In this document: positions 38,082-46,653 of the stretch, piece after piece
Position numbering within the stretch: position 1 is the stretch's first letter
How the letters are laid out: every line of letters begins with the position of its first letter
Translations under genes and position numbers: made by a program
Assembly: GCA_049595035.1 (NCBI GenBank)
Contig: JBMYKD010000001.1
Coordinates: forward strand, 124,001 to 188,000
Direction of reading: 5' to 3'
DNA: 64,000 nucleotides
Source: UBA12202 sp049595035
GTDB lineage: Bacteria > Pseudomonadota > Alphaproteobacteria > Puniceispirillales > UBA1172
Notes under the pieces: model-generated
What the model saw: the letters and a program-made list of their open reading frames with translations, nothing else
Told to the model about the DNA's origin: nothing
Databases searched by the model: none

Positions 38082-38860
38082 TCCTCACAGACGGTTCTGC
38101 AAATATGACAGTCAGGACGTTTATTGACGACAATGGTCTGCATATGATGATCAAGCCCGTCATAAAGCATCAGCTTTCCGGATAAATCACGGCCAAAAAC
38201 CTGATCAGGGAGAAGACATTGTCGCATGACTTCCATGGCCAGCAGGCTTCCCATGATGCCGGTAACTGGCCCCAGAATTCCAACCTCGGAACAGCGCGGA
38301 ATCTGGCTGGTGCCACTGATATCCGGAAACAGACATGAAAAACAGGGCATATCTGCATCTACGCCAGACCGGAAACTGGCTATTTGGCCTTCAAACCGGC
38401 TGGCACCGGCAAATACCATGACAGCAGCTTGATCATGGCATGTCTGATTGATCAGAACCCGGGTTGCCGCCTGATCCGTAGCATCAGCAACAATCATGCC
38501 CTTGGTGATCACATGAGCGGCTTTATCTTTGTCTAGCCATTCATCAATCGCGGTAATGGTAATGCCGGGATTTAGCCTTCTGGCCATTTCTGCCGCGGTG
38601 CTGGCTTTCGGCTTGCCGATATCATCAGTGGTAAAACAAATCTGACGATTCAGGTTTGTTGCCTCTATTTTATCACCATCCATGATAGTGATATGACCAA
38701 TGCCTGCCGCCGCCATATATAACAGGGCAGGTGCGCCTAGCCCACCTGCCCCGACCAGCAGAATATGGGCGGATCGAAGACGTTCCTGATGGGTTTCCGT
38801 CATGTCTTTTAAAATCAGCTGCCGCGCATAACGAAACAGATCATCATCACTTAATGCCAT
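38078..38860 (-). CDS. ThiF/MoeB/HesA family adenylyltransferase
   Basis: An E1-like enzyme of 260 residues that adenylates the C-terminus of a small ubiquitin-like sulfur carrier (MoaD or ThiS type). The nucleotide site is ILLVGAGGLGAPALLYMAAA (about 33-52), with DGDKIEATNLNRQ and the Asp-containing VADATDQAATR. Zinc ligands are the CFSC pair and the later CHIC pair. The crossover-loop cysteine is in PRCSEVGILGPVTG. No sulfur-carrier gene is nearby, so molybdopterin versus thiamine cannot be decided. It lies 27 bp after dut on the minus strand. Confidence 0.88.
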   Translation of the reverse strand: MALSDDDLFRYARQLILKDMTETHQERLRSAHILLVGAGGLGAPALLYMAAAGIGHITIMDGDKIEATNLNRQICFTTDDIGKPKASTAAEMARRLNPGITITAIDEWLDKDKAAHVITKGMIVADATDQAATRVLINQTCHDQAAVMVFAGASRFEGQIASFRSGVDADMPCFSCLFPDISGTSQIPRCSEVGILGPVTGIMGSLLAMEVMRQCLLPDQVFGRDLSGKLMLYDGLDHHMQTIVVNKRPDCHICRTVCED

Positions 38861-38887
38861 TGTTTTTCCTTCGCCATCTTTCCTGAT

Positions 38888-39364
38888 TTAATCGGGCGTT
38901 ATGCCGGTTGAACCAAACCCGCCTGAACCACGCATGGTTTCATCAAGATGGTCTACTAGGGTTATGCTGGCCTGAGAAACAGGGGCAATAATCAACTGCG
39001 CTATTCGCATAGCACGGTTTATGGTTACGGTATCTTTGCCTAGATTGATCAGGATCACTTTGATTTCACCTCTGTAATCCGCATCAATGGTGCCCGGGGC
39101 ATTGGCAACGGTGACGCCATGCTTGGCGGCTAAACCTGATCGTGGCCGGACTTGTCCTTCATATCCATGTGGAATAGCCATAGCCAGACCTGTCGGAATA
39201 ACCATGCGGTCACCTGAAGGCAGGATAATATCAGCGTCAATGGCGGCGGCTAAATCCATGCCGGCGGCAGAGGCAGTCTGATATGCTGGCATTGCCATGC
39301 CATCATGATGCGGCAGAGTCATGATTTTTAATATGGGCTTTTGTTCCGATGCATCATGGCTCAT
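38888..39364 (-). CDS. dut: dUTP diphosphatase
   Basis: A trimeric dUTPase of 158 residues that hydrolyses dUTP to dUMP and keeps uracil out of DNA. The five motifs are visible: SAAGMDLAAA (I), RPRSGLAAKHGV (II), PGTIDADYRGEIKVILIN (III), the segment RIAQLIIAP (IV) and RGSGGFGSTG (V). It overlaps coaBC by four bases (ATGA), so the two are coupled. The order ubiB-coaBC-dut is common in alphaproteobacteria. Confidence 0.97.
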   Translation of the reverse strand: MSHDASEQKPILKIMTLPHHDGMAMPAYQTASAAGMDLAAAIDADIILPSGDRMVIPTGLAMAIPHGYEGQVRPRSGLAAKHGVTVANAPGTIDADYRGEIKVILINLGKDTVTINRAMRIAQLIIAPVSQASITLVDHLDETMRGSGGFGSTGITPD

Positions 39365-40824
39365 ATGGACTTCTCCTTGGGTGCGAGGTCTTTGGCAATT
39401 CGGTCAACCAACTGGTCAGCGAGGTCGGATTTTGACATTTCCGGCCATGGTTCGACGCCAAATTCGGTAACCAGATGCACCATATTATGATCGCTTCCAA
39501 AAACAGGTTTGTCATCTTGCCCCACATCATTAGCCAGAATCCAGTCGGCTTTTTTCCGAAGCCTTTTGGCTGTGGCATAATTGATAACATCATCTGTTTC
39601 TGCAGCAAAGCCAATGACAAGCCGAGGACGCATCTGATGGGCGGCTATGGTGGCAAGAATATCAGGATTTTGCTGTAAGATTAGGTTTGGTGCGTCATCA
39701 TGTTCGGTTTTCTTGATTTTATGATTGGCGGCATCTGCAACGGAAAAATCACCAACTGCCGCCGCACAAATAGCGATATCAGCAGGCAGGGCGGCAAGAC
39801 TGGCCGTTAGCATTTCTTTTGCGGTTTCTACTGCAACAACATGCACCCCCGATGGTGGTGGTATATCAACAGGCCCCGATATCAGGGTCACTTTTGCGCC
39901 TTGGCGGGCTAACGCGGTGGCAATAGCATGCCCCTGCTTGCCAGATGACCGGTTGGCGATATAGCGAACACGGTCAATCGGTTCATGTGTGGGGCCAGAT
40001 GTTACCAGTGCCGTCATGCCGTCAAGTGCCCCGTTTCCGGGCAGAATATGTGTTATGGCATCAAGTATTGCCGGAATCTGTGCCAGTCTTCCTGCTCCAT
40101 CTTCGCCGCAAGCCATATCACCACTATCTGGCCCTATGAAGCGTACCCCACGGCTTTTTAACTGCCGCAAATTGGCCTGAGTGGCGGGGTGCGCCCACAT
40201 AAAAGGGTTCATCGCCGGTGCCATTAATACAGGGGCATCGGTAGCCAGCAAAACAGTACTTGCCAGATCATCGGCAAATCCATATGCGGCCTTGGCCATG
40301 ATATGCGCTGTCGCAGGGGCAATAACGATAGCATCTGCTTCTCTGGCAAGGCGAATATGCCCCATTTCAGCTTCATCCGTTAATGAAAAAAGCTGGGTAT
40401 AAGTATGTTCCCCACTCAATGCAGATACGGATAATGGCGTGATAAACTGTTCCGCTGATGCGGTCATGACGCAGCGCACCTGCCAGCCCCTATCCTTCAT
40501 CCGGCGGATCAATTCAAGCGATTTATAGGCAGCAATCCCCCCACTGATCACCAGCAGAATCTGTGGTGGTGTCAGATGTGTTCTGGATACAGCGTTCTTT
40601 TCGCCGGTACTGGTGTGATCGGGGGGCGTTTTATTTTCAAAAGCAAGTGTTTCCGGGTCAACGGTAATACCGCGCGCTTTCAACGCCTGCCAGATGCGAA
40701 CCCTTGCATATTCCGGAAACTGGCCGCGGGCGCGATAATTGCTCACCGCGCTGGGGCCAACGCCCAACAGGGTTTGAACCTGATTTGCGCCGCCAAGCGC
40801 TTCAATGATGGCATCCATATCCAT
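39361..40824 (-). CDS. coaBC: HTH-CoaBC fusion: phosphopantothenoylcysteine synthetase/decarboxylase
   Basis: CoaBC turns 4'-phosphopantothenate and cysteine into 4'-phosphopantetheine for coenzyme A. Here it has 487 residues. Residues 1-60 form a helix-turn-helix domain of the Cro/YdaS type (ALGGANQVQTLLGVGP then SAVSNYRARGQFP), followed by a 24-residue polar linker. The CoaC domain (about 85-262) has the FMN fold, catalytic His156 (EMGHIRLAREADAI) and Cys239 (DMACGEDGAGRL). The CoaB ligase (about 268-487) has VTSGPTHEPIDRVRYIANRS and KIKKTEHDDAPNLILQQNPD. Ordinary CoaBC is about 400 residues, so the HTH is an addition. The frame is continuous with no stop or shift. No clear Shine-Dalgarno precedes the ATG. 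Paired palindromes lie just upstream (40845-40891). Confidence 0.93.
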   Translation of the reverse strand: MDMDAIIEALGGANQVQTLLGVGPSAVSNYRARGQFPEYARVRIWQALKARGITVDPETLAFENKTPPDHTSTGEKNAVSRTHLTPPQILLVISGGIAAYKSLELIRRMKDRGWQVRCVMTASAEQFITPLSVSALSGEHTYTQLFSLTDEAEMGHIRLAREADAIVIAPATAHIMAKAAYGFADDLASTVLLATDAPVLMAPAMNPFMWAHPATQANLRQLKSRGVRFIGPDSGDMACGEDGAGRLAQIPAILDAITHILPGNGALDGMTALVTSGPTHEPIDRVRYIANRSSGKQGHAIATALARQGAKVTLISGPVDIPPPSGVHVVAVETAKEMLTASLAALPADIAICAAAVGDFSVADAANHKIKKTEHDDAPNLILQQNPDILATIAAHQMRPRLVIGFAAETDDVINYATAKRLRKKADWILANDVGQDDKPVFGSDHNMVHLVTEFGVEPWPEMSKSDLADQLVDRIAKDLAPKEKSI

Positions 40825-40844
40825 GATGGTATATATCCATTTTT

Positions 40845-40891
40845 TTCACAAATTGTGAACTAATTATGAATGACAATTCACAATCTGTAAA
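40845..40891 (-). promoter_or_regulatory. coaBC promoter with two palindromic operator candidates
   Basis: On the minus strand the -35 TTTACA is at 40886-40891 and the -10 CATAAT at 40863-40868, with a 17-bp spacer. A perfect palindrome, TTCACAA-A-TTGTGAA, covers 40845-40859, over the expected transcription start. A second copy at 40877-40891 has TTCACAA-T-CTGTAAA (five of seven bases match in the second arm) and covers the -35. Their centres are 32 bp apart, about three helical turns. The gap lies between the ubiB stop and the coaBC start. Confidence 0.65.
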
Positions 40892-40892
40892 G

Positions 40893-42287
40893 TTATGCGG
40901 CATTATTTTGTTGAAATACCTGATCCTGCCATAAATTTAACAGGATATGATCACTGGCATGATCTAGTTCCACGGCCACAGGCATGAAAGATGGAGGTAT
41001 CTGGCAAGCAAGGAATATATCCATGTCCTGCATCACATAATCCGTAAACCAGTCCAGAATCGTTTTTTTATCGTCTTTATCTGATGCAAGGTTATGGATA
41101 AGCCCGTCTAGCATGAGCAGAGTTTTATGCAGAATTGGCCATGTCGGGGCAATAGATATCCCGAAACGGCCGGCAATTGAGAATACGGCTTTTATCCGGC
41201 TTAGCATATCACCTGATGATTGATCCTTTAATGCCTGATCAATGGCCGTGGTTAAGGCAGGAATATTGGTATCTTTGGGTATCAGTCCTGCTTGTTGATG
41301 AAGACGGATTAATAAGGCTGGCTGGCGCAGCTTGATTGCCACCATCACCGATAACAGGAACCGTCTTTCGGTATAATCAAGCCGTCCGGTCAATCCGAAA
41401 TCAAGAAAAATAAGCCGTCCTTGTGGATCAACCAGAATATTGCCGGGATGAGGGTCGCCATGGAACCAGCCATCAATAAAGATATGCTGAAAATACAGTT
41501 TGGTTAATGTCCTCAGGCAGGCATCAGGGCGATATCCGGCTTGTTTTAAACGGGCAATATCGGTAATCCAGTATCCGTCATGATAGGACATGGTGAGCAT
41601 ATCTTGATCTGTATATGCCCAATGCACCACCGGGCAGATGATATCAGGTTGTGTTGGGGCAGATGTTGCAAATCTTGCCATATGATATGCTTCGACACGC
41701 AAATCACATTCCTGATCAATGACTTGGCCTAACTGGTCAAGGATGGTATCCAGCTGGATGATCTGATGTCGTGGAAACAGCCATTGGTGCAACCGATATG
41801 CCTTTTTGATTACGGATAAATCTTTATTCAGGATAGTTTTGATATCTGGACGCAATAACTTAACAGCAACAGATGTGCCATCTGGCGTTTGCGCTTTATA
41901 TACAACGGCGACTGAACCGGCAGCAATGGGGGCGGAATGAAAGGTCAGTCCGGTTTGATCGGTAATCTGTGCCAGCCGCGGGTAGATTCGGGTTTCTGAT
42001 ATTGGCGCAACATGATCATGTAGGATAGCCAGCCGTCCGGCCATTGCCACCCCTATCACATCTTCACGCATGGCCAGAATCTGGCCAAGTTTAACAAATC
42101 CTGCACCTAATCGCTGAAGGTGTTCCGGCAAATGGTCAAGATACTTTTTCCGGCGATAGGAAAAACCGATATCAATGGCATATAACAGAGCAGAAATAAT
42201 CCGGCGATGGCGCAACTGGTCAGATAGCATTCGGGCCGCCCCGCACCGTAAAGCAACACCCGTGAGCTTTAGCAGATGCCAGCTCAT
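40893..42287 (-). CDS. ubiB: UbiB/ABC1 family atypical kinase, ubiquinone biosynthesis
   Basis: A 464-residue UbiB-family protein needed for ubiquinone synthesis, probably as an ATPase acting on membrane-bound intermediates. The KxGQ motif is in FVKLGQILAMREDV, the Ala-rich nucleotide loop is AAGSVAVVYKAQ, the invariant Lys is in SVAVKLLRP, and the catalytic stretch is WFHGDPHPGNILVDPQG with IFLDFGLTG. The ATG at 42287 overlaps the ubiE stop (TGATG); a TTG at 42308 would add seven residues. It follows ubiE in the same pathway. Confidence 0.93.
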   Translation of the reverse strand: MSWHLLKLTGVALRCGAARMLSDQLRHRRIISALLYAIDIGFSYRRKKYLDHLPEHLQRLGAGFVKLGQILAMREDVIGVAMAGRLAILHDHVAPISETRIYPRLAQITDQTGLTFHSAPIAAGSVAVVYKAQTPDGTSVAVKLLRPDIKTILNKDLSVIKKAYRLHQWLFPRHQIIQLDTILDQLGQVIDQECDLRVEAYHMARFATSAPTQPDIICPVVHWAYTDQDMLTMSYHDGYWITDIARLKQAGYRPDACLRTLTKLYFQHIFIDGWFHGDPHPGNILVDPQGRLIFLDFGLTGRLDYTERRFLLSVMVAIKLRQPALLIRLHQQAGLIPKDTNIPALTTAIDQALKDQSSGDMLSRIKAVFSIAGRFGISIAPTWPILHKTLLMLDGLIHNLASDKDDKKTILDWFTDYVMQDMDIFLACQIPPSFMPVAVELDHASDHILLNLWQDQVFQQNNAA

Positions 42288-43063
42288 CAGCTGGCTTTCC
42301 ACCCGCAATGAATGGCCGCAATGCCGCCGCTTAGATCACGATGGCGAACCCGTGCAAAGCCGGCCATACCCATCATGGCGGCAAGTGTTTCCTGATCCGG
42401 AAAGCGTTTAATGGATTCGGCTAGATACCGATAGGATGCAGCATCTTTGGCAATAAGAGCCCCCATCACGGGCAAAAGTTCTGACCACATGGCATACATA
42501 GCCGATAAAGGTCGATTGCGGATATGGCTAAACTCCAGACAATAAAACCGCCCTCCCGGCTTAAGGATGCGTAACGCTTCCCGCAAGGCAGCATCCCTGT
42601 CTGTCACATTGCGTAGCCCAAAGGAAATAGTCACAATATCCGCTGAAGCATCCATCAGAGGTAGTGCAGAGGCATCACCGGCCAGCCATTGCAGGGATTT
42701 GCCATAGCGATGCAGGTCAGGCCGACCGCGACCAGCAAGCATCATGTCTGTATTGATATCGCAAATAACCGCCGATTTACCCCCACGCTGTAAAAACCGG
42801 GCAGATATATCCCCCGTTCCCCCCGCAAGGTCGACAAGCTGATGATGTGCTTCTGGCGTGATCATATTCATAAGCTGGTCTTTCCATAAACGGTGGATAC
42901 CAAGGCTCATCACATCATTCATCATATCATATGATGAGGCCACAGAGTGAAAGACATCATTAACCCGTTGCTGTTTCTCGGATGCTGGAATAAGCTGATC
43001 GCCGAAATCAACAAGCTTGGCGTTATCACCTGAATGCGGAGTATGTGAGCTAGATTTGGTCAT
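42287..43063 (-). CDS. ubiE: Ubiquinone/menaquinone C-methyltransferase UbiE
   Basis: A SAM-dependent methyltransferase of 258 residues that methylates the quinone ring. Family signatures are FHSVASSYDMMNDVMSLGIH near residue 38, the SAM site VDLAGGTGDISARFL near 78, and ISFGLRNVTDRDAALREALR near 146 followed by LKPGGRFYCLEFS. The C-terminus DLSGGIAAIHCGWKA is also diagnostic. It is divergent from mutM across 42 bp and overlaps ubiB by one base. Confidence 0.97.
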   Translation of the reverse strand: MTKSSSHTPHSGDNAKLVDFGDQLIPASEKQQRVNDVFHSVASSYDMMNDVMSLGIHRLWKDQLMNMITPEAHHQLVDLAGGTGDISARFLQRGGKSAVICDINTDMMLAGRGRPDLHRYGKSLQWLAGDASALPLMDASADIVTISFGLRNVTDRDAALREALRILKPGGRFYCLEFSHIRNRPLSAMYAMWSELLPVMGALIAKDAASYRYLAESIKRFPDQETLAAMMGMAGFARVRHRDLSGGIAAIHCGWKAS

Positions 43064-43105
43064 ATGTCACCATATATCATGTGCCAGAAATAAAGGAAGG
43101 GCATA

Positions 43106-43960
43106 ATGCCAGAATTACCAGAAGTGGAAACAGTAAAAGCGGCACTGGATACAGCTGTAAAGGGCAAGGTAATCACCAGCATAAAAACATCCGGTAAAAC
43201 CATGCGCTGGCCTATTCCATCTGATCTGGGTGAGGTGATAACTGGTGCCACCATCAGCTATGTGCGCCGCCGGGCTAAATATATCATTATGGAAATGAAA
43301 ACAGAGGAAAAGGATTTATGTTTGATCCTTCATCTGGGAATGTCCGGGTCTGTCCGTATCTATCCTGCCAACATATCTGACATACCACAGAAACCCCATG
43401 ATCATCTGATCATGGATTGCCAGAATGAAAATAAGGATGAACAGGTGACAGCAGTATTGAATGACCCCAGACGGTTTGGTGGCGTGGCTCTAATATCTGC
43501 GGATGCGGTTAATGATCACCCACTGATCCGGCATCTGGGGCCGGAACCTCTGGGCAATCAGTGGAATGGAGATAGCTTTCATGCCATATTGAAAACGCGG
43601 AAGGCACCGATAAAATCGGTGCTTCTGGATCAGCATGTAGTGGCAGGCATTGGCAATATCTATGCATCTGAAGCACTTTATCTGGCAGGCATCACCCCAC
43701 ACCGGCAAGCTAATCGGATCAGCAAAAACAAAGCCGAAGCATTAACAAGGTCTGTCCGGCAGATATTAGAACAGGCCATCGCAGCAGGAGGAACAAGCTT
43801 GCGCGATCATGTACAACCCGGAGGCGAAATAGGATATTTTGCCCAGCAGTTGCATGTATATGGCCGTGAAGGTGAACCATGTCATCACTGTTCGAAACCC
43901 ATAAAAATGATTAGGCAGTCTGGCCGTGCGAGTTTTTATTGCTCTCAATGCCAACGTTAG
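43106..43960 (+). CDS. mutM: Formamidopyrimidine-DNA glycosylase
   Basis: MutM (Fpg) removes 8-oxoguanine and FapyG and cuts the abasic site. It has 284 residues. The N-terminus MPELPEVETV gives the catalytic Pro2 and Glu3. HLGMSGSVRI and the H2TH segment VVAGIGNIYASEALYLAGI are present. The C-terminal zinc finger has its four cysteines in CHHCSKPIK and CSQCQR. It is divergent from ubiE. AAGGAAGGGCATA precedes the ATG. Confidence 0.98.
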   Translation: MPELPEVETVKAALDTAVKGKVITSIKTSGKTMRWPIPSDLGEVITGATISYVRRRAKYIIMEMKTEEKDLCLILHLGMSGSVRIYPANISDIPQKPHDHLIMDCQNENKDEQVTAVLNDPRRFGGVALISADAVNDHPLIRHLGPEPLGNQWNGDSFHAILKTRKAPIKSVLLDQHVVAGIGNIYASEALYLAGITPHRQANRISKNKAEALTRSVRQILEQAIAAGGTSLRDHVQPGGEIGYFAQQLHVYGREGEPCHHCSKPIKMIRQSGRASFYCSQCQR

Positions 43961-43968
43961 GGTAAAAC

Positions 43969-44322
43969 ATGATCATGATACGCATTGCATTTATATGGCT
44001 GGCTTTGATGCTGGCAACGCCAGTGATGGCAGAAACCGCGCAACAACGCTGGATTGGTGATGTGCCAATCATGGAAAGCATGACCATTGAAAGTGATCTG
44101 GGTTTTGCGTTTGACAGCCCGGATGGCAGAATTGTTGTGATCTATGTGTCGGGGATGTCAAATCAATCCCACCTGCAGGATTATTATGATATGGCATTAA
44201 TCCCCTTGGGATGGGCTATGCTGGCAGAGCTGGAATGGAAACGGGAAAGCGAGCGGCTGGTCATTACACCGGCAAAGGTGGGTGATGCAAATCTCTGGAA
44301 AATTGCCATCATGCCAGAATAA
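43969..44322 (+). CDS. Small exported protein of unknown function
   Basis: A 117-residue protein with a signal peptide of about 21 residues (FIWLALMLATPVMA then ETAQQ), so it is exported to the periplasm. The mature part has DVPIMESMTIESDLGFAFDS and DYYDMALIPLGWAML. Similar small proteins follow mutM in Rhodospirillales-type genomes as far as I recall, with the pattern 'DVPLMPG...FD.P.GR'. No function is known to me. AGGG nine bases before the ATG and an 8-bp gap to mutM suggest cotranscription. Confidence 0.75.
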   Translation: MIMIRIAFIWLALMLATPVMAETAQQRWIGDVPIMESMTIESDLGFAFDSPDGRIVVIYVSGMSNQSHLQDYYDMALIPLGWAMLAELEWKRESERLVITPAKVGDANLWKIAIMPE

Positions 44323-44365
44323 GCATCATGATATCTATCGATGCAGGGCAAATTTCCATAAACCC

Positions 44366-44394
44366 TTGACAATGCCAGTGGTTTGAGGCATTAA
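44366..44394 (+). promoter_or_regulatory. rpsT promoter
   Basis: TTGACA at 44366-44371 and CATTAA at 44389-44394 with a 17-bp spacer, about 37 bp before the rpsT ATG. One of the best promoter matches in the window. Confidence 0.6.
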
Positions 44395-44431
44395 CGCCGA
44401 AATTGTGACATATTTATAAGAGGATTGGTTC

Positions 44432-44698
44432 ATGGCCAACCATAAATCAGCGAAAAAGCGTATTAGACGCAATAAAGCATTCGAAGATATCAACCGGGAT
44501 CGTCGTAGCCGTATCCGTACCTTTATCAAAAAGGTCGAATCAGCGATAGCAAATGGTGATCAGACAGCCGCACGGGAAGCCCTAAAAGAAGCACAACCCG
44601 AAATGCATCGTGGTGTTACCAGAGGAATTTTCCACAAGAACACCATCTCTAGAAAACTATCACGGCTATCTGCCGCTATTAAGGGTTTAGCAGCCTGA
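44432..44698 (+). CDS. rpsT: 30S ribosomal protein S20
   Basis: S20 binds 16S rRNA early in 30S assembly. The 88-residue basic protein begins MANHKSAKKRIRRNKAFEDI and ends with the typical NTISRKLSRLSAAIKGLA. AAGAGGA lies ten bases before the ATG. It has its own promoter and terminator, as usual for rpsT upstream of dnaA in alphaproteobacteria. Confidence 0.98.
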   Translation: MANHKSAKKRIRRNKAFEDINRDRRSRIRTFIKKVESAIANGDQTAAREALKEAQPEMHRGVTRGIFHKNTISRKLSRLSAAIKGLAA

Positions 44699-44726
44699 TA
44701 ATAGAGCAGTACAAACCGGTTATGAT

Positions 44727-44753
44727 AAAGCCTGTCACATGACAGGCTTTTTT
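44727..44753 (+). terminator. rpsT intrinsic terminator
   Basis: AAAGCCTGTC at 44727-44736 pairs perfectly with GACAGGCTTT at 44741-44750 around ACAT, and a T-run follows. It ends the rpsT transcript. Confidence 0.9.
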
Positions 44754-45218
44754 ATTGCGATTCGGAAATGAAGGTTAAACCGCTAAATTGAACTCTTTTC
44801 TAGCTTAAACTGATTCGGCCACTGATTCTGTTGGCTTTTCTGAAATGTGATGTTGTTCTAGCCATCCTGAGAGTCATGATAACAGGATAAAATGAGCTTA
44901 TATTAAACAATGGTTATGATCGGGGTATGTATTGCAAACTGTTGATTTTACATAGGCATTTTTTTTAATTTTTTTTATTTTAGGGCTTGACCACAAGATC
45001 GCGACAAATTGACTTGAAGCCAGTCAACAGTTCTGAAAATATAGCTAAATAATGGTGACAAAATACAAGCAGAAATGATTCTTTTTCTGTTAATCCATGT
45101 CATCAGTTCTTGAATTTTGCTTTTGAATACTGCTTTTGCCATATCGGCGAAATCAGTCATTTTATTATTGTGAATTCGGGAAGCCACATAAACAAAACCG
45201 GATTGAGGGGCGGTATAG
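44754..45218. other. AT-rich gap between rpsT and dnaA
   Basis: These 465 bp hold no convincing gene. A T-rich block (44959-44981) is the most AT-rich stretch I noticed. A short inverted repeat, TTGACT at 45009-45014 and AGTCAA at 45022-45027, lies after it. The dnaA ribosome site GAGGGG is at 45204-45209. I see no clear DnaA box (TTATNCACA or close forms) on either strand, so I do not call an origin here. The minus strand is open from 45235 to 44975 (86 codons) but the product resembles nothing I know. Confidence 0.5.
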
Positions 45219-46628
45219 ATGGACTGGGAAGACAATAATAATTCAAATCAGTCCAGCCCACATCAAGCTGACACTCATTTGCTAACAAAATGGACGCGTG
45301 TGCAGGACAGACTTCGTGCTGATCTTGGTGACAATATCTGGCGTAACTGGATCAAGGGGCTTGATGTTTATGGCCTTGAACAGGGGACAGTTATGCTGGG
45401 GTCGGGGTCAAGTTTTGTGACAGCACGGGTCAACAGCCAATATGCTGACCGCTTGCGCATGTACTGGCAGGCAGAAGAATCATCTGTTCGTGATGTGAAA
45501 GTCACCCACAAGCAACATATTCCAGTCATGCCCGAAAAGCCGGTCATGGAAACCGATGCCCGTGCTGTTTCAACGCCACTGGTCAAAATTGAAAGTGGTG
45601 ATGAATTGGGCGGCATCCTTGATCCGCGTATGACATTTGATAATTTTATTGTTGGTAAGCCGAATGAACTGGCCTATGCGGCGGCAAGGCGGGCGGCAGA
45701 ATCTGACGTTCCATCATTTAATCCGCTATTTCTTCATGGTGGTGTAGGGCTTGGCAAAACCCATCTGATGCATGCCATTGCATGGCATATCCGCCGGCGT
45801 GATCCATCCCGGAAAGTCGTATATCTATCTGCTGAAAAATTCATGTACCGGTTTATTCGGGCAATCCGGCATCGTGATACCATGCAATTCAAGGAACAGT
45901 TCCGTTCAGTTGATGTTCTTATGGTTGATGATGTCCAGTTTATCAGCGGCAAAGACAGCACTCAGGAAGAGTTTTTTCATACTTTCAACGCTCTGATTGA
46001 TCAGAACCGGCAAATTATTTTATCCGCCGATAAATCACCAACAAATCTTGATGGCATGGAAGAACGGCTCAAATCACGCCTGAACTGGGGCATGGTTGCT
46101 GATATTCATCCAACGACCTTTGAATTGCGGCTTGGTATTCTTCAGGCCAGGGCCGAAATGGAACAGATTGATCTTCCGCATAAGGTCATGGAATATCTGG
46201 CGCATAAGATCACTTCCAATGTGCGTGAACTGGAAGGTGCTCTCAACCGGCTTTCTGCCTATGCATCATTATTCGATGTTCCCATTACGATTGATACGGT
46301 GCATGAGGTATTGACAGACCTTTTACGGGCCAGCTCGGTACAGATATCTATTGATGCAATCCAGCGTGAAGTGGCGCGCTATTATAATATCCGGCAAACA
46401 GAAATGCATTCCAATCGGCGGTCAAGAAATATTGTCAGGCCACGACAGATTGCTATGTATCTGGCGAAAAACCTCACCAATTGTTCCTATCCTCAAATTG
46501 GGAGCCGCTTTGGCGACAGAGATCATACTACTGTCATGCATGCGGTTCGCAAGATTGAGGATATGATGTTAGAAGACCGGCAGATGGCCGATGATGTTGT
46601 TATGATCCGTTCGCTACTCAGCACATAA
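45219..46628 (+). CDS. dnaA: Chromosomal replication initiator protein DnaA
   Basis: DnaA opens the replication origin. The 469 residues have an N-terminal DnaB/DnaN-interaction domain (about 24-90), the AAA+ domain with Walker A GGVGLGKT at 174-181 and Walker B DVLMVDDVQF, sensor II region, and the C-terminal DNA-binding domain with signature NCSYPQIGSRFGDRDHTTVM. GAGGGG lies upstream of the ATG. dnaN, recF and gyrB follow in order, a layout often but not always near the origin. Confidence 0.98.
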   Translation: MDWEDNNNSNQSSPHQADTHLLTKWTRVQDRLRADLGDNIWRNWIKGLDVYGLEQGTVMLGSGSSFVTARVNSQYADRLRMYWQAEESSVRDVKVTHKQHIPVMPEKPVMETDARAVSTPLVKIESGDELGGILDPRMTFDNFIVGKPNELAYAAARRAAESDVPSFNPLFLHGGVGLGKTHLMHAIAWHIRRRDPSRKVVYLSAEKFMYRFIRAIRHRDTMQFKEQFRSVDVLMVDDVQFISGKDSTQEEFFHTFNALIDQNRQIILSADKSPTNLDGMEERLKSRLNWGMVADIHPTTFELRLGILQARAEMEQIDLPHKVMEYLAHKITSNVRELEGALNRLSAYASLFDVPITIDTVHEVLTDLLRASSVQISIDAIQREVARYYNIRQTEMHSNRRSRNIVRPRQIAMYLAKNLTNCSYPQIGSRFGDRDHTTVMHAVRKIEDMMLEDRQMADDVVMIRSLLST

Positions 46629-46653
46629 TCGGATATGTTCAATATTAAGCAAA

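Noticed and set aside
41422..41430. TGTGGATCA, a DnaA-box-like sequence
   Set aside because: Single copy inside ubiB coding sequence, with no cluster around it.
44937..45032. 9-bp inverted arms AACTGTTGA / TCAACAGTT flanking the T-rich block before dnaA
   Set aside because: A 9-bp match over roughly 500 bp of sequence is expected about once by chance every two such regions; no other support.
44975..45235. Open minus-strand frame of 86 codons before dnaA
   Set aside because: The product resembles no family I know, starts inside dnaA and lies in AT-rich DNA; more likely chance.
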